The notes beneath the pieces are model-generated. The model searched no databases, was not told where the DNA came from, and saw nothing but the letters and a program-made list of their open reading frames with translations. Of a stretch of 64,000 nt of DNA, positions 21,031-33,236 are shown piece after piece. This DNA comes from Puccinia triticina. Lineage: Eukaryota; Basidiomycota; Pucciniomycetes; Pucciniales; Pucciniaceae. Each line of letters starts with the position of its first letter. Position 1 is the first letter of the stretch. The stretch is from NCBI RefSeq assembly GCF_026914185.1, contig NC_070570.1, forward strand, positions 5,084,001 to 5,148,000. The letters run 5' to 3'. The position numbers and the translations under genes were made by a program.

Positions 21031-24000
21031 CAACGGTGTAACCAATACAATACATGTATCTGTATTGGTCATGTATTGTATCTGATAAGGGCCAAAAGTA
21101 TTGTATCTGTATTGTATCTGTTTTACAGATACAATACAAATTGTATTTTAGTTTTGTATCATCATTTCAGATACAATACATGATATCACATTTCATGTAT
21201 CTGACTGATCAATACAATACAGATGAATTACAGATACATGCACACATGTATTCAAATTCCAGCAGACAGGCCCAGCTGTCACAGCCTACTCACTTTGACT
21301 CAGGGCAGAGACCGGTTGGACTTGTTTGTAGTCATAGACGGTGACCACATATATACAATATCACATCCTCCACGGCCAGTATCGTTCAGTCTCTGTTTCT
21401 GTTGCAACCATCACCATTGCCGTTTCAGTCCGTCTGAATGCCTCGATCATCCGCATCTCCAGCTCGCGTACGGCCTCCCTCCCGCCAATCAACCCGGGCG
21501 ATCACTCCTGCTCTTACCAATCCAAACTTTATCCAACCAAACCGAGATGGCCGTAAATCACTTGCTTCAACTCCAATTTCAGCTGCAAAACACGCCCAAG
21601 CAAGATCGATCTTGACAGCGGAAAGCCCCCAAACCTCAAGAAATGCGAAGAGGAAGCAAAGTTCACGAGTGGTTGAATCTGATCTAGAGAGTGGCTCCCT
21701 CGCTGAGCATCCCCAAAATGCAATCGATATCCAACAAGATTCAGAAGACGAAAACTCCAAAGTTAAAACCGCCCAAAAAAAGCGAAAGAAGAGGGATGAT
21801 GATCTTAACTTGGATGATGTCGAGGATTTCTTCCATAAGCCCACATTAGCTGATGGTCAGGTAGGCCTCTTTATGATCTGGCCTTCAAGGCATCCGTTTG
21901 CTCAATTTGTTTTGTTTGAAAAGAAATCAGGCCCTCCTGTGCTGTACAAATGTCGATGGTGCGGGAATAGCTACAAACAGACATTGGGAACTCGCGCAAA
22001 CCTATACAAACATCAAGACGGGGACAAAAACCGAGCACCATGCCCATCACGAGCGGATGCGATCAAAAACGGGGCCAAGCTACCGTTAACTCCTAAAGAG
22101 ATCGAGAAAAAATTGACCCAGAAAGAGAAGGATCCTATTGAGATCATGCTGGAATCTGGAAGCTATGACACCAAGGTATTCAACCACTTGATGCTTTTTT
22201 GGTTAGTTCGACATTCGCTTCCGTGGAGTCGTTTTGAAGACTTTGGACTCGGGGTTGCTTTAAGCTACCATCGGAAGGGCGGCGGTCTATTCTCTCGCGC
22301 ATGGGTTGCAAAGGAATCCCACAAGCTTTACTTGAATTTGCAGACCAAAGCCATCGACCAGATCAAGGTAACATTATTTTCTTTTGTTGATTGAAATCTA
22401 TCGATCCCTTTTATCTTGCACCTCAACATGCAGAAACTGATCTGCTGATTTAATTACATTAGGAATTGAGCTCGAAGATAACTATTATACACGACGTTTG
22501 GACGACTAAGGGGAACCGACAAGCTTTCATGGGAATCTCAGCAGCTTATGTTTCGGACGACTGGAATTTCCGCATTGTCCATTTAGCGTTGAAGTATATT
22601 GCATGGACACATGCAGGGAAGTATTTAGCTATTCCTTTTGCGCATATTTTGAAAAAGTCGGGCATTCATACTAAGATAAGTTGTTCTAACCTCTATTCTT
22701 CTCTCTGATTTTTCATGAAGTTAATTTGAACGCCACAAACTGATGCCTACTTTGCTTTTTTTTGGAATATATACATATTAGCTCACACGACTGATTCTGG
22801 GTCAAACAACCGAACCCTTGCTGCGGAGGTTGATCGTATCATCCTCAGGGATACTTCGGAGAGTCTCAACTTATCCAAAAACCACATACGATGCTTTTGT
22901 CACAAGATCGCTCTCATTGTTAACGCTGGTCTCCGGGCCCTTTCGCTTTCTTCTGCTGGACTGACCAAGGCCAAAAAATCAACTCTCGGATTTGTACCGG
23001 CACTTTTCGATATTGAAGAAAAGAACGAGAATGAAAATCAAGACTCTGATGGCTTAGAGGTTCAAGTTGGTCGGTTCCGAGAGAAAATACCAGACAATGG
23101 ACCTTCAAACAGCGATGATGAAGTGGACGATGAAGATTTCAATATTGAAGGCAAACCAGTTGCGACAACATTGGAGAAGGTTAGCAATAATCAATCCAAT
23201 GAACTGATCGTTTTTTTTGTGAAGCAGCTAACATACCCATTTTGCTGTTGTAGGTTGACTTCATTATTTCGAAAATCACTTCGTCGGCGGCACGACGATC
23301 CGAGTTTGACACGTGGTGCAAGAAACTCGACTACTCGGGGCCTGGCTTGATTGCGGGCCATGGGATTCGATGGAATATTAAATTCCAAAGCCGCGAACGG
23401 GCTTATAATGCTCGCCACGTGATCAACAAGCTTATCGACAACGAGAAGGACCGGCAAGAGAAAGACGATGACTCGAATTACTTTGACAATGTAGAGCTCG
23501 CTCGCTCCGATTGGGAAGTGGTGAGGAAGCTAAATGATACACTTTCTGTTGGTATTTTCATTTTGAATACATGATAGAGCGATCAAAACTGATTTCTGAT
23601 TTGCTTGGCAGGAGTTTTATTTTATTACCAAAAGGATGGAAGGAGATATCTCCTCTGGTAGTATGATGCTAGGCAAATACTGGGGCATAACCTCGTTCCT
23701 CAAGAAAAAACTTGCCTCCAAAAATGAAGAGGAATTCCATCCTATGTTCGTCAAGATGCTTGAAAAAACAAGAACTTATGTCGATGAGGCTATCAAGTGC
23801 GACACAATTGTTCTTGCAACAATTTTAAATCCAAGTTACCGGCTTTCGATCTTCCGAGCGTGGTACCCATCCGATCACTCACATGCCGAGTCCCTAATTA
23901 CCGAACACTTCAACATGAGAAAGATCGAATACGAAGCCAATCTGGTGATCAGTGAGCCACCTGCCTCGCTTGAACATTCCGAGTCAGACAAACAAAATCT

Positions 24001-24833
24001 TAGAAAGCGGGAACTTGAAGAGGTTGACTTGTTTCCGGAGACTGTTGAAACGACCCCCACCGACGAGCTATTGCTATACCTTTCGGGGAAATTCAAGCAG
24101 CCTACGTCTCAAGCACATGAGGCACTACAATGGTGGAAGGTTTGTAAAGCATATTCATACATTGTTCCACCGTCATAGTCAATTTCGTACTGACCTCAAT
24201 CTTAATCTTAATAGGCCCACAGCCGTGATTTTCCTATCCTGGCACTCCTTGCGCGTGATTTTTTAGCTACCTGCTCAACCTCAGCAAGCGTTGAGAGGTG
24301 TTTCTCGGCAGCATCAGACACTTGTGGACGTGATCGTGGAAGTCTTTCTGTCCGAACCATTGAGAGGTGTGTGAGCTCCCACCAATGGTTGCTTCAAGGA
24401 TTCAATCCAGATGGTGAATTTGAGCTTCCCAACAGTATATTTGTGCATGCCGAGCAAGAGCATGATCACATGAAAAAAATATGTCTCCCAGAAGAGTTGT
24501 AGTTTTCTTTGACATATATTACCTTTTTATTTATCCTATTTCTTCCACGCAGACCAAGAGTTTCCCAAAGAAACATAGTTTTTTTTATTTGTTTCTTTTT
24601 CTGTTTTCAGCAGGTATGACAGATACAGTACCAATAATGTATTGGTATTGTATTGCCTAAGAAATACATTACACAGTATTGCTTATCCATGTATTGGCTT
24701 TCCAATACAATGTATCTGTATTGTATTGGTTAGCCAATACATGACCAATGTATTGTATTGCCATGTATTGGCTAACAAATACAATACAGATACATTGACC
24801 ATTATTGTATTGTATTGTATTGGTTTCACCGTT
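21031..24833 (+). mobile_element. Complete autonomous hAT transposon
   Basis: 3.8 kb, flanked on both sides by the identical 8-bp duplication GCTGGTGG (21023-21030 and 24834-24841). Terminal inverted repeats are CAACGGTGTAACCAATACAA and, on the complement, AACGGTGAAACCAATACAA. The subterminal 200 bp at both ends are crowded with TGTATTG/CAATACA motifs in both orientations, the usual binding-site clusters of hAT transposases. The single gene inside is uninterrupted. The exact duplication and intact gene point to a recent insertion. Confidence 0.9.
21438..24502 (+). CDS. hAT-family transposase, intact, 6 exons
   Basis: Exons: 21438-22367, 22463-22679, 22782-23179, 23254-23547, 23612-24139 and 24215-24502. 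All are GT-AG with matching phases, about 884 residues without a stop. An N-terminal basic region with NLS-like AQKKRKKRDD is followed by a BED zinc finger (YKCRWCGNSYKQ ... YKHQDGD). The RNase-H-like core contains ITIIHDVWTTKGNRQAFMG, where D is the first catalytic acid position, and TTDSGSNNRTLAAEV. The C-terminal dimerisation block is WWKAHSRDFPILALLARDFL, then TSASVERCFSAASDTCGRDR. A 63-nt in-frame stretch near 21861 (GTAGGC to GAAAAG) could be a further intron. The enzyme would cut and paste its own element and any derivative with CAACGGTG ends. Confidence 0.88.
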
Positions 24834-24849
24834 GCTGGTGGTTAAACAA

Positions 24850-25035
24850 ATAGTTGATTTTCCACTTGAACAGCTCAGTTTTTGTTGATTCACTTGGTTT
24901 TCACTGAATCTGCTCAGTTTTCACATATTCTGTTCAACTTTGACATATTCTGCTCAGTTTTCACTGATTCTACTCAGTTTTTGTTGATTCTGCTCAGTTT
25001 TCACTGATTCTGCTCAATTTTCATATATTCTGGAT
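24850..25035. repeat. About 28-bp tandem array, GATTCTGCTCAGTTTTCACT
   Basis: Six or seven degenerate head-to-tail units. Related in sequence to the GATGCTCAGCTTTTGCCC array of element X copy 1. Confidence 0.8.
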
Positions 25036-25085
25036 TGGGAGCCACTGCTTTTAACAGCAGAGACTGTGTAAAAGGATAACCAGCA

Positions 25086-26240
25086 GTACACGGCCACCAG
25101 AGTCTCACCATTCAAAGCAAATTAAGGCTACAACCCAATTTACAGTGTGGTGATTTATGTGGGCATGTGTGGTAGAATGTCCACTTGGAGATAGCGCGGG
25201 CAGGAATGCACAGAGTGGCTCAGGCAGAGTGCATTCCGGTGACATAAGCACTGAGGATGATGTCAGAAAGCACGCTAAGAAAGCTTACAAAAAGTCACGC
25301 ATAGATGGAATGCGGGGATTGCGGATTGGGTGTTTGGACTGGAGCAGAAAGACAGGACTGGACTGCGGCGGACTACACACGTGGACTGGTAGCAGCGGCG
25401 CGTCAGCAGGTGAGCCATGGCAGACAAAGCGGGTTCCACTACAAGGGTGGAACTGGGGCGGAGGCGGTGGCAATAGACTGACTGACGGTGGGAGGTCAAG
25501 CGTTGGAGAGGAGCGGAGTCTGGGACGATGACATGCGGAAAGCGGGCGGAGCTGACGGACTAGTGCGGAAAAGTGTTGGATCTGCGGGATCAGGTGGGAA
25601 CAGCGATGCGCAAGGAGAGAAGGATGGGGGTAGACGCTCACGGTTTCTCTTCTCTCTTCTTCTGCTTACTTATCCTATCATCTTATGGAATACTCACTAT
25701 TGTACTTACACTTACGGAAATACTAGAGTATTAGGGGATTTTTCTGTGACCTTATCTTTACTTACAGGATTACTTGTGGATTCTGTGCTTGCGGAGTGCG
25801 GAGCTTTATTCACTTGCGGATTATTACGCTATAGATCAGGCTCAGAGAGGAGTGCTGAAGGCTAGTGGATGTGAAACTCCATAAAATATTATGTGTCCTA
25901 TGGGAGTTGAACCCATGTCTCTTATATCCATGTCAAGTGTACTAACCACTGTACTAGGGAAGCTTGGATATCAATGGCTGCAGGTGGGTCAAAGAACATC
26001 CACTGGTGTCACATGAAGATCTCTAATTGAGGGTAAGACCTGTAAATGACAGGTCATGAATGAGTGACACCAGCAGGTATGATATAGCTAAGAGTAGCAG
26101 AACCACAAGCTGACAGCGGATAGTAGCAGTGCGGGGCTGAGACACCAATAATCACACAGCCCCAACACATATATTCTTGAAGAGGGCGGTTAGCAGACAT
26201 TTCTACCGACCAACCAGCCTTTATTCTCACAATGGTTGAG
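25086..26240. other. Spacer with short GC-richer frames
   Basis: 25157-25865 opens several overlapping frames on both strands without a domain. A 68-nt tRNA-like segment lies at 25894-25961. A palindrome AGACCTGTAAATGACAGGTC is at 26036-26055. Confidence 0.4.
25894..25961 (-). other. tRNA-like segment (tRNA relic or SINE head)
   Basis: On the minus strand: GTACAGTGGTTAGTAC forms a D-arm, and ATGGG-TTCAACT-CCCAT forms a perfect T-arm with a good B box. The outer ends CCCTA/TAGG pair only partly. 68 nt is short, and the acceptor stem is broken, so I do not call a working tRNA. Confidence 0.5.
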
Positions 26241-26245
26241 TCCCA

Positions 26246-26525
26246 TTGGCCAAGCAGTGTGCACAGCTCCACCGATTAGCAGAGGTGCAGATGGAGCTCA
26301 AACACTGCCTTGAAGTGGCACAAGAGGCAGATCCCTTTCAGCCAGGGGGTGAGAGATACGCTGGAATGGGCTGTTGGAGACAAAGTATGGCTGAACGGGT
26401 GCAAGATTTTGACCACCTGGCTGAGCCTGAAGTTGGAGCACCACTGGCTAGGACCATTGCCTACAGCTAGCAGAGCTTCCAAGTCAGTGTATAAACTGGC
26501 ACTCCTGCTCTCTATTCAATGTTGA
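26246..26525 (+). pseudogene. Ty3/gypsy polyprotein relic (integrase C-terminal region)
   Basis: Two overlapping + frames together read AKQCAQLHRLAEVQMELKHC, then WAVGDKVWLNGCKI, LKLEHHWLGPLP and KSVYKLALL. This is the GDKVWL...KL...LGP...YKL pattern at the C-terminus of gypsy integrases. Frames shift near 26310 and nothing upstream is intact. Confidence 0.6.
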
Positions 26526-26782
26526 GGTTTGGTGGCTGCTGTCTCTGCGGCTTGATAAAAAGTTACAGCTCTTTACTAGTTCAGAGTCTGTGTTCTCTTG
26601 GCCTGTCTTAGCCCGGAGAGTGTGATGCTGGAGATGATTTTCTGGCTGGTTGTCGTGTATGGTATGGTAAGTGAGTGTGGTTTGGGGTGTGTTTGGGTTA
26701 GGTTGGGGCTGCAGATCGGGATCGGCTGGGTTTCCATTTCCGAGCTTCCTCCCTCTGGCCAGCTGCCAGCACTCGACTTCGA

Positions 26783-26790
26783 TATAAATA
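26783..26790 (+). promoter_or_regulatory. TATA box of the HMG-CoA reductase gene
   Basis: TATAAATA lies 52 bp before the ATG, followed by a CT-rich start-site region (TCTTCTTCTTCTTC). Spacing is typical for fungi. The region 26530-26782 upstream is otherwise non-coding promoter DNA. Confidence 0.6.
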
Positions 26791-26841
26791 CTCTCGATCT
26801 CCATCTTCTTCTTCTTCTTCTTTACTCTCCCCCAGGACACG

Positions 26842-29800
26842 ATGATGATGATGATGGGCCAAGTGCAGCGGATGGCCAGCCGGACCAGCCTGAGGATGCT
26901 CACCCGCTACGCCTCAGTGTGCTCAGCCAACCCGATCGAAACCATCGTGACCACCCTGGTGAGTCGACAGCACTCGGAAAAATCGAACACAGAAGAAACT
27001 AACCACTAACCACAACCATCCAGATCATCATCACCCTCGCATACTTCCAGCTGCTCCAGGCAATCAAACACTCCGAATTCCTCAACATCCCCCCCACCAA
27101 CTCATACCACCCCACAAACACCCTCACCCTCAAACTAAACAGCAACCACAACCAAAACAACACACACAACATCACCCTGCTCACCCTCAACCTCGCCTTC
27201 CCCCCATCCACACTCGCCTACCCCGCCGCACAGGCCAACCACACCCTCACTCAGGCAGCCAGCCACCTCAGCCAGCTGCTCGCAAAGAAGAACTACGCCG
27301 AACTATGTCTCAGACAACCCACAAACAACAACAACACCCTCCTCCCCCACAGCATCCGATCATGCTTCATCCACATCCACCACACCTCCACCACCAACCA
27401 GCCCAGTCTGCCCCTCACCATCGCACTCAACGCAACAGCCACCACCACCATCCAGCCATGGATCGACAGCTTCCTCAACAGTCTGCCCCCCACCATCCGC
27501 CTCCTCTCCCCCGGACCCACCGCCGCCGCACGCGAGGCCCACGAACGGCTCGGCGAAATCAGATCCATCCGATGGATCGCATACGCCACTCGCGCATTCA
27601 TCATCCGCTTCTGCCAGCTCATCGCCAAGGCCGACTCGGCCGACATCTTCATCATGCTCATCGCCTACATGCTCATGCACCTCACCTTCTACAGCCTCTT
27701 CAGAAACATGGCCAAACTAGGAGCATCCATCTGGCTCGGTACTCCCATCCCTCTATCTAAACAAACAAACAAACAAACAAACAAACAAACAAACAAACTG
27801 ACTACTTCTTCGTCCACCAGGCGCCCTCACCGTCCTCTCTGCCATCTTCGCCTTCATCCTCGCACTCATCACCGCCCACCTCCTAGGCATCAGGATCAAC
27901 CCCATCCTGCTCTCCGAAGCCCTGCCCTTCCTGGTGATCACCGTCGGCTTCGACAAGCCCTACGTGCTGGCCCACGCCATCCTCAGCCGCTCCAACCGCA
28001 ACCCCGCCCTCCTCCGCAGCCACCAACAGCTCCCACCGGCACGGGATATCGTCGGCGACAGCATCGCCAGGGTCGGCGTCCGGATCGTCAGAGACTACGC
28101 TATCGAAATCACCGTCCTCGCCCTCGGCGCTATCAGCGGCATCAACGGCCTCACCGAGTTCTGCCAGCTGGCCGGCCTCAGTCTGCTCTACGACTGTCTG
28201 CTCTCCTTCGGCTTCTACATCTCCATCCTCACCGTCTTTGTCGAGGCAAGTCACATACACACACGCACACACACCCTGAGCTCTTTGCTAACACACTCTC
28301 TTTTCTCCACACAGATCCATCGGATCCAGGTGGTCCGTGAACTCGCAAAGAACGACTCGACCACCGAGCTCTCCAAGCTGCTAGACGACGGCGTCGAGCC
28401 CTCGGTCGAGGAGGTCAAAGAGCAGATGGCCGAACAAGAGTCGATCCGCGCCAAGCTCATCGAGACCTTCATCAACGACCCCAAACCGCACCAGTCGGCC
28501 GAGAAGATCATCATCGGCAGCAGCCGCCTCAAGCTCGCCCTCCTCAGCATGTTCGTCGGCCTACACACCCTCAACCTCTGCACCACCCTCACCCTGCGCA
28601 CCGCCATCACCCGCCACTCCTCCCACCCCCCATCCTTCTCCCTCACCCATCCCGCCAACCTCTCCACGAAGAACTCGGAGCTGGGCGGAGCACTGGCCAG
28701 TCTGGTCATCGAGCAGACCAAGATCGACCCCAGTGCACCCATCTATGCCCAAGCACTCGAGAAGCTGTCCCAGGAGATATCTCAGTCCGAGGAACATGCC
28801 CACTCAGAGTGGCTGGTCCAGATCAGCCAACCGATCGAGATGCGCGTGGCCCGGAACACACGCTTCCGGAGCTCCCAGCCGGGCAAGTCGTCCCTCGTCT
28901 TCCTCGACGAGCTCATGTCCTCGTGGACCGAGTTTGTCGGCGACCCAGTGATGTCCAAGTGGATCGTGATCGTGCTCGCACTCAGCGTGCTCTTGAACGC
29001 CTATCTCCTGAAGGGCATCGCCATCAGCACCGTCGACCAGACCCGCAGGTTCAACCACCATCTGTCCGTCCAGAGGGCCATTCGACGCAACAAGGATCAG
29101 CCAGCCACGAGCGACGACGACGAGGACGACTTGTCCTCCGAGAGCGAAGCGCTCAGCCCGGCCGAACGCGCCGCCCGGATCATGCTCGCCTCCACCCCCG
29201 CCGGCGACGGGCTTGGATCCGGGAATCAGCTCAGGAACCGGAAGACCAAGAAGAGCCGCCACCAACGGCGCTGGAGCAGCGGCCTGATGGACACGGCAGA
29301 CCGCAGCAGCAAGCCGCACCAGCTGATCATCCCTGCCCATCTGCCCAAGGTGGAGCTGCCGACGGAAGAGGACGACGAGGTGCTGGAGATGCGCGGGCCG
29401 AACAAGACCCAGCCCGTCTGTCCGCCCCCCGCCGCAGTCACCCCGACTCTGAAAGGCTTCGGGGCGGCCGAAGAGGGCGGCAACAAGGCGCTGGTCTCGC
29501 TACGGCTGATCGACGAGATGGGCCGGACGTCCAAAACCGACGAGGGCACGGACAGCGACGAGCCCATCACTACCACCACCACCACTACTACTACTACCGC
29601 GACCAACACCGAGTCCAACCGGGCCGACAGCCCGCTCCTCCCCGACCAGGACAAAGCCCCCTCCCCCCGCTCCCTCGACGAAACTCTCGCCATCTTCAAC
29701 GACCCCGTCAACCGTGGTCCCGCCTGCCTCGACGACGAGGAAATCGTCCTCCTCGTCCAGCAGGGTAAGGTCGCCGCCTACGCCTTGGAAAAGCTGCTCA

Positions 29801-31410
29801 AGGATTTCCCTAGGGCGGTTCGGATCCGACGGGCGCTGATCTGTTGAGTGAGATGGCTCTTCTGTTTCCTACGTATACGAGACTAATCACAGGCGGCGTA
29901 TGTACAGCTCGGGCGTCGTTGACGAAGACGTTGGAGACGAGCGTGTTGCCGTATCTGCACTACGACTACGGATTAGTGATGGGCCAATGCTGCGAGAACG
30001 TGGTTGGATACATGCCGATCCCCGTGGGCATTGCGGGGCCCCTTCGGATCGACGGGACGGCGTTTCCGCTGCCGATGGCGACGACGGAGGGTGCGCTCGT
30101 GGCGTCGACGTCCCGGGGGTGCAAGGCCCTGAACGCGGGGGGCGGGGTGACGACGGTGGTGACGGCGGACGCGATGACGCGGGGCCCGGCGCTGGAGTTC
30201 CCGGACCTGCTGGTGGCTGCGCGGGCGAAAGCGTGGGTGGAGTCGGAGGAGGGCCGGGCGGCGTTGAAGGCGGCGTTCGACTCGACGTCGCGCTTCGCCC
30301 GGCTGATCTCGCTCAAGACGGCGCTTGCGGGCCGGACGCTCTACGTGCGCTTCGGCACCCGGACGGGCGACGCGATGGGCATGAACATGATCTCCAAAGG
30401 CACCGAGGCCGCCCTCCGCCTCATGAAGTCCCCCACCTACTTCCCCCAGATGAAGGTCCTCTCGCTGTCCGGCAACTACTGCATCGACAAGAAGCCCTCG
30501 GCCATCAACTGGATCGAAGGCCGCGGAAAGTCCGTCGTCGCCGAGGCCGTCGTCCCCGGCGACGTCATCTCCAAGATCCTCAAAACTTCTGTACCCGACA
30601 TCGTCAAGTTGAACATCTCTAAGAACCTCGTCGGCAGCTGTCTGGCCGGCTCTATCGGCGGCAATAACGCCCATGCGAGCAACATCTTGACTGTACGTGT
30701 ACTGCTCTCTTCTTTTTTTCTTTTTTTTTTTGTGGAGGGTGTTGATGTGGGAGTTGTTGGTGCAGGCTATTTATTTGGCGACGGGACAGGACCCGGCGCA
30801 GAACGTCGAAAGCTCGAACTGCATGACCCTAATGGAAGCGTGAGCAAGCCCGGCCTCTGTGTGTACAAGGAGACGAGATCTAACGAGAGAGAGTATTTTG
30901 GGACAGGGTGAACGGGGGGCAAGACCTGTTGATCACATGCACGATGCCGTCGATCGAGGTCGGGACGATCGGGGGCGGGACGATCCTGGGCCCGCAGGCG
31001 GCGATGCTAGAGATGCTCGGGATCCGGGGGCCGCACGGCCAGTCTCCGGGCGACAACGCGCGCCAGCTGGCCCGGATCGTGTGTGCGGCGGTGATGGCGG
31101 GCGAGCTGAGTCTGATGAGCGCGCTTGCCGCCGGCCGTGCGTCTTTCTCTCCTCTCCTTGTGACTTTCCCCGGGGGCTGATTTGAAAACCGCTGTGTTTG
31201 GCAGATCTGGTCGAGAGTCATATGACCCATAACCGCTCCGCACCCCCCACCCCGCAACCCCAGCTCAGCCCCGTCGCCAGCAGACCCGGCTCCCGCGTCG
31301 GCTTCGTCCCGCCTACCCTTGCCCCCGTCGCCACCCAGGGCTACCCGGCGCCGATGACCGCGCTCATCGGGCACGGCACCGGCGCTCCTCGCCCGCCCCG
31401 CCCCGAGTGA
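26842..31410 (+). CDS. HMG1: 3-hydroxy-3-methylglutaryl-CoA reductase, 8 exons
   Basis: Rate-limiting mevalonate enzyme of ergosterol synthesis, ER membrane. Exons: 26842-26958, 27024-27738, 27821-28245, 28315-29842, 29908-30692, 30766-30839, 30907-31136 and 31205-31410. They give about 1359 residues, longer than yeast enzymes because of Ser/Thr- and acid-rich linkers (poly-Thr near 29575). The N-terminal half is membrane-spanning with a sterol-sensing-type region around [15 protein letters not shown] and [16 protein letters not shown]. The catalytic half starts at [17 protein letters not shown]. Catalytic residues are present: Glu about 988 ([13 protein letters not shown]), Lys about 1122 (DKKPSAINW), Asp about 1199 (TGQDPAQNV) and His about 1297 (SHMTHNR). 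GTIGGGT and [13 protein letters not shown] are also kept. Intron 3 (28246-28314) has a GC donor (GCAAGT) and is 69 nt in frame, so it may instead be translated. Start: five ATG codons in a row; the first is given. Confidence 0.95.
27758..27798. repeat. (AAAC)n microsatellite in HMG1 intron 2
   Basis: About ten ACAA units inside the intron, between its donor and acceptor. A likely length-variable marker. Confidence 0.9.
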
Positions 31411-33236
31411 CCCTTTCTTGCTTCTAGGTCCGTACATCCCTTCCCCCCCCCTCTTTTCCTCCTTGCGGCCGGCCCACTCATGTGCTCGCCCGTCGTCCCC
31501 CCTTCTCATACCCCACACAGATCTTCTCTTCATCTCACTTTGAAAAAAAAACAGCATCTCTCGGCTGTCCATGCTTGCTTTATCCCCCGCTTCACTGCCC
31601 ACATCCGGCGCCCGACTCGCCGACGTCTCCGCACTCCCTCTCGCCGACCACGCAAGGATACGGTGGGCGCGGGGCTGTCGTGTCTGCACACGCCGCCGCC
31701 GCCGCCGACGACGAGCCCGATATATATATACATAGATACACGTGCAGTAATATAGAGCTTGATTTTGTGTGCTCGGCTCCGCAGTTCATCTGTGCCTCGG
31801 GCCCCGGCGTTGGATCCTTCGGGGCGGCGCTTGCGGGCCCGCGTGGTGCACTCTCGGCCCTGGTGGGCCCGGATAGGCCCGCACGGACGTGCCGTGTCTC
31901 CCCCGGTTGGCCGGGAGCGCACCCGCTCATTCATGCGCGGCCGCTCCGGCCTTGCGGGGCGTTTTCCGGGCTGCTGCATCAAGGTATCTTTGGAGGGGGT
32001 TGTGGACAAGGCAGTGCGCCCGCCGGGCCGTGCGGGGTAAAGGATCACGGTTTCTTGGCTCTCCCCGGCGCCGTTGGCCCTCTGGGGCGCTCGCGATCGG
32101 GAAGGTGCCCGGGGTCTGCTGGGGCCGGGAGCCTCGGGTCTTGAGACGAGCGCGAGCATGGGCTAGAGGTGCCGAGACGCCCACAGACGCGCAGAAAACA
32201 GACGTGGATGATCCCTTCCTGCTGCCGCCGGCCCTGTGCGATCCTCGCAGGCCCGCTGAGGAGGCGGTTCGTCAGCGCGTGAACTCGCCCCGGGATGGCC
32301 GGCACGCACTCGCGGAGCGAGGCAAGCTTGTGCTCCTCTCGATGCCCGGCCATCTGTGCGGGCCGGCCGGGGAGTGTGGCTCCCGCTCGGGCCATCTCGG
32401 CCCCGCGGCTGGGGGGTTATTACTGGGGAGGTCGAGGGACAGGCTGTGGCCCGAATAAATTTTTTTACATGATGGGATTGGAGGACACCTCCCAAGATTT
32501 TTGGGAGGGGGCAAGGAAGACACCCTCTTTTGATCCCTCAAAAAATCCGGGAACACCCCCTCCCTCCTTCCGGGGAAGTCGACGTGCGCAAAGTATTTTT
32601 CGGCTTGTGCGCACCGCGGGCTCGACGTCGGGGGACGGTTGGTTCTGTGCGCGAAGTAGGTCCGTATATAAATTGTTGGCGCTGGATTTTATGGATTTGT
32701 AACGGAAGTCAATCACAGTGCATCAACCAAACAGGAACTGAAGAAATTTCTAGAGATTTGTTTTATGTGTTCAGAGCAGCTTTTTTTGAGACTTGGAGTG
32801 AAGGTCAAATTGACAGTGATAAGCTATGCTAAAGAGTGTATCTATTGATGCAAAATCATAATAGAATCAGTAAGGATGAGATTCTGGATACTACTCTATG
32901 GTGAGCTAGAAAGACTAAGTTGTAGGCATTGATTTTACAGCTTGTAAGAAATGGTGCACAGTTATTAAGCCTGCAAGTGCTCCAATGATTTCTAACTATG
33001 TGCACATAGGTCTCAGCCAGATGATAAATTGATTGTTGAAGATTTTCAACACAATGATATGGGCATAGACTTGGCCTTTGCCAAATTTTGCAAAGGTTTT
33101 GATGCAGATGGTAGGTCTTCTTGAGGAACATTTGATCCCTGTGATTGTTTGCCTGTAGCTGAGATGGGAAGAGATGGGAGATTAGGAGTCATTTGAGCAA
33201 GCTGGAAGGATTCTATTTTTCGATCATACTTGTGAG
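31411..33236. other. HMG1 3' flank: GC-rich island then AT-rich spacer
   Basis: 31411-31760 is the probable 3' UTR and flank. 31770-32455 is strongly GC-rich and therefore open in up to four frames at once (31482-32144 +, 31889-32458 +, 31530-32159 minus), none with a domain. At 32575-32660 an inverted repeat lies around GTCGACGTGCGCA and TGTGCGCACCGCGGGCTCGA. From 32690 on it is AT-rich with nothing recognised. Confidence 0.45.

Larger units (their letters stand above)
20831..25085. repeat. Repeat element X, copy 2, interrupted by the hAT
   Basis: Left part 20831-21022 matches 16560-16670 (ACCAGGAAAAAA, AGTAGTGACTTGAT, TATAGCTCC). Right part 24842-25085 carries the related array of GATTCTGCTCAGTTTTCACT. 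The hAT at 21031-24833 sits between them. Confidence 0.55.

Noticed and set aside
25894..25961. Functional tRNA gene
   Set aside because: The T-arm is perfect but the acceptor stem has mismatches and the length is short.
28804..29768. Long antisense and alternate frames (178 and 319 codons) inside HMG1
   Set aside because: Shadows of the GC-rich HMG1 coding exon 4.
29900..30674. Frames of 230-240 codons on both strands over the HMG1 catalytic exon
   Set aside because: Arg/Asp/Gly-rich shadows; the true frame carries every catalytic motif of HMG-CoA reductase.
31482..32458. Several long overlapping frames (up to 220 codons) on both strands
   Set aside because: Very high GC removes stops by chance in many frames at once; no domain, no splice support and no plausible start context.
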